NCBI GenBank assembly: GCA_027339205.1
Contig: DAHWOV010000114.1
Span: 1-64,000, forward strand
Length of the DNA: 64,000 nucleotides
Direction of reading: 5' to 3'
Origin: JAJYVT01 sp027339205
GTDB taxonomy: Bacteria > Actinomycetota > Acidimicrobiia > Acidimicrobiales > RAAP-2
The notes beneath the pieces were generated by a model. That model saw nothing but the letters and a program-made list of their open reading frames with translations, made no database searches and had not been told where the DNA came from. Of the stretch, positions 62,691-64,000 are shown one piece after another. The first letter of the stretch is position 1. Every line of letters begins with the position of its first letter. The translations under genes were made by a program, and so were the position numbers.

Positions 62691-64000
62691 CCACCGACGC
62701 ATGGCGGGGCATCGCGGCCGAAGAGGTCGAGGACGTCCCGGCTGCGTGGACCGCGCTGCTCAGGACGCGCACGCGCCATCTGATCGGCTCGCTCGCGCGG
62801 CCCCACCGTCGGGCGCTGGTCCTCGTGGGCCTCGCGATCGTGCTCTCGAACGCCGCAGCGACCGCGATCCCCTATCTCGTCGGCCTCGGCATCGACCGGG
62901 GCGTCTCGGGCGCGCGCGTCCACGACTACCTGCCGATCGAGGTCATCACCGCGGCGATCCTCGTGTGCGGCGTGATCCAGGCGCTCATGTACCGGGTCTT
63001 CGTGGCGGGGTCCGGTCGGATCGGTCAAGAGATCGTGCTGGAGCTGAGGAACCGGGTCTTCGCGCACTTCCAGCGGCTCAGCCTGGCGTTCCACGAGAAG
63101 TACACGACGGGTCGGATGATCGCTCGGCTCACCTCGGACTTCGACTCGATCAACGAGATGTTCAACCTCGGTCTCGACACCTTGTTGAACGCGGTCCTCT
63201 CGATCGTCGGGGTCGGGGTGATCCTGCTCGTCCTCGACCTGCCGCTGGGCCTCGTGTGCCTGACCGGGTTCATCCCGCTCTTCTTGTTGTCCCGCTGGTA
63301 CCAACGTGAGTCGACCGCTGCCTACCGAGTCGGTCGCAACGCGATGGCGCTGGTCATCGTCCAGTTCACCGAGTCGCTCCGGGGAATCCGAGCCGTCCAG
63401 GCGTTCCGCAGGCAACGGCGCAACGACGAGGTGTTCGGCCAGCTCTCTGAGGGATACCGGGCGGCGATGAGCAAGTCCTTCAAGCTGCTGGGCATCTACT
63501 GGCCGGGCATCATCATCGTCGGCAACATCACCACCGCCGCGGTCCTGCTCTACGGAGGATGGCGCGTCATCGACGGCGAGATGGAGGTGGGGATCCTCGC
63601 GTCCTTCGTGCTCTACCTCCAGCGCTTCTTCCAGCCGCTCGCCGAGGTGAGCCAGTTCTACGACTCCTTCCAGGCGGCAGCGGCGGGGTTCGAGAAGCTC
63701 GCCGGGGTCCTCGACGAAGAGCCCGACGTGCCGATGGTCACGACCTGCGCGCCGCTGCCGGCAGGAGGACTGCGCGGAGAGGTGAAGTTCGAGGACGTCA
63801 CGTTCCGCTACCGCTCGGGCAAGGTGATCCTGGATCACTTCGACCTGCACGTCCCGGCCGGTCAGACGGTCGCGCTGCTCGGTGAGACGGGTGCGGGGAA
63901 GAGCACGATCGCGCGCCTGCTCGCGCGCTTCTACGATCCGGTCGAAGGCACCGTGTCGGTGGACGGGATCTCGCTGCGCGACTTCGACCAGCGCACCTTG
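62687..64000 (+). CDS. ABC exporter half-transporter, partner subunit (3' end outside window)
   Basis: The frame starts at a GTG overlapping the previous stop (GTGA) and is open to the window edge, so 438 residues are seen. Six helices are followed by the start of the ATPase domain: FRYRSGKVILDHFDL (A-loop Tyr region) and Walker A LLGETGAGKSTIARLLA, then SVDGISLRDFDQRTL. The cytosolic loop has FHEKYTTGRMIARLTSDFDSI and AMALVIVQFTESLRGIRAVQA, typical of exporters. The signature and Walker B lie beyond the edge. The canonical catalytic Glu would be expected here if the pair is heterodimeric. Confidence 0.95.
   Translation, partial: MTTDAWRGIAAEEVEDVPAAWTALLRTRTRHLIGSLARPHRRALVLVGLAIVLSNAAATAIPYLVGLGIDRGVSGARVHDYLPIEVITAAILVCGVIQALMYRVFVAGSGRIGQEIVLELRNRVFAHFQRLSLAFHEKYTTGRMIARLTSDFDSINEMFNLGLDTLLNAVLSIVGVGVILLVLDLPLGLVCLTGFIPLFLLSRWYQRESTAAYRVGRNAMALVIVQFTESLRGIRAVQAFRRQRRNDEVFGQLSEGYRAAMSKSFKLLGIYWPGIIIVGNITTAAVLLYGGWRVIDGEMEVGILASFVLYLQRFFQPLAEVSQFYDSFQAAAAGFEKLAGVLDEEPDVPMVTTCAPLPAGGLRGEVKFEDVTFRYRSGKVILDHFDLHVPAGQTVALLGETGAGKSTIARLLARFYDPVEGTVSVDGISLRDFDQRTL

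Overview
The window reads as a chromosome segment from a very GC-rich, acid-adapted actinobacterium, most like class Acidimicrobiia. This placement is inference. It rests on a WhiB protein, a GlnR-type orphan regulator, an F420-type LLM oxidoreductase, two TrkA (CeoB/CeoC-like) pairs, a whiB4-bagAB-type gene order known from mycobacteria, and many TANNNT boxes 6-8 nt before start codons, the signature of leaderless actinobacterial promoters. No rRNA, CRISPR array, phage or transposase was seen.

Layout. 1-6.8 kb: the end of a MurD-family ligase, an FAD oxidase, tRNA-Thr(CGU) and a topA-tmk-holB operon. 6.9-13.8 kb: a K+-independent H+-pyrophosphatase, a KimA-like K+ permease fused to an OB-fold domain, and a divergent TrkA pair. 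13.8-18.4 kb: a HAD phosphatase, a 24-residue membrane microprotein and a nadE-hypothetical-sigma factor operon. 18.5-21.7 kb: a nitrogen module of glutamine synthetase II, glutamine synthetase I and a GlnR-like regulator. 21.9-28.4 kb: a YbjN/CesT-like protein, RidA, a shrunken xanthine-dehydrogenase-like fusion, ErpA, Mrp, an MBL hydrolase and a Nudix hydrolase. 28.6-31.4 kb: a thiol-oxidation cassette, DUF929-VKOR-DUF929. 31.4-35.8 kb: WhiB diverging from two ArsA/GET3-like ATPases, a receiver-only regulator and a soluble CorC protein.

From tRNA-Pro(CGG) at 35.85 kb to about 52.2 kb lies what looks like an ion and energy island. It starts with a decayed gene remnant and holds a P-type H+-ATPase, a phosphoketolase, a PiT phosphate transporter with its DUF47 partner, a type II P-type ATPase, a second TrkA pair and a giant CtpH/CtpI-like P-type ATPase split by one frameshift. 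52.3-57.5 kb is a tight alaX-selB-selD-selA operon for selenocysteine. The window ends with an orphan ParA, an LLM oxidoreductase, a PepC-type cysteine peptidase and a heterodimeric ABC exporter cut by the window edge.

Two patterns cut across the genes. Nine genes carry a TANNNT box placed so that transcription would begin at the start codon. In six places a short tandem or near-tandem repeat includes the stop codon of the preceding gene, as if gene ends had been copied into the spacer. Functionally, much of the window deals with membrane ion balance: H+-PPase, H+-ATPase, two cation ATPases, a KimA-like permease, two TrkA pairs and phosphate uptake.
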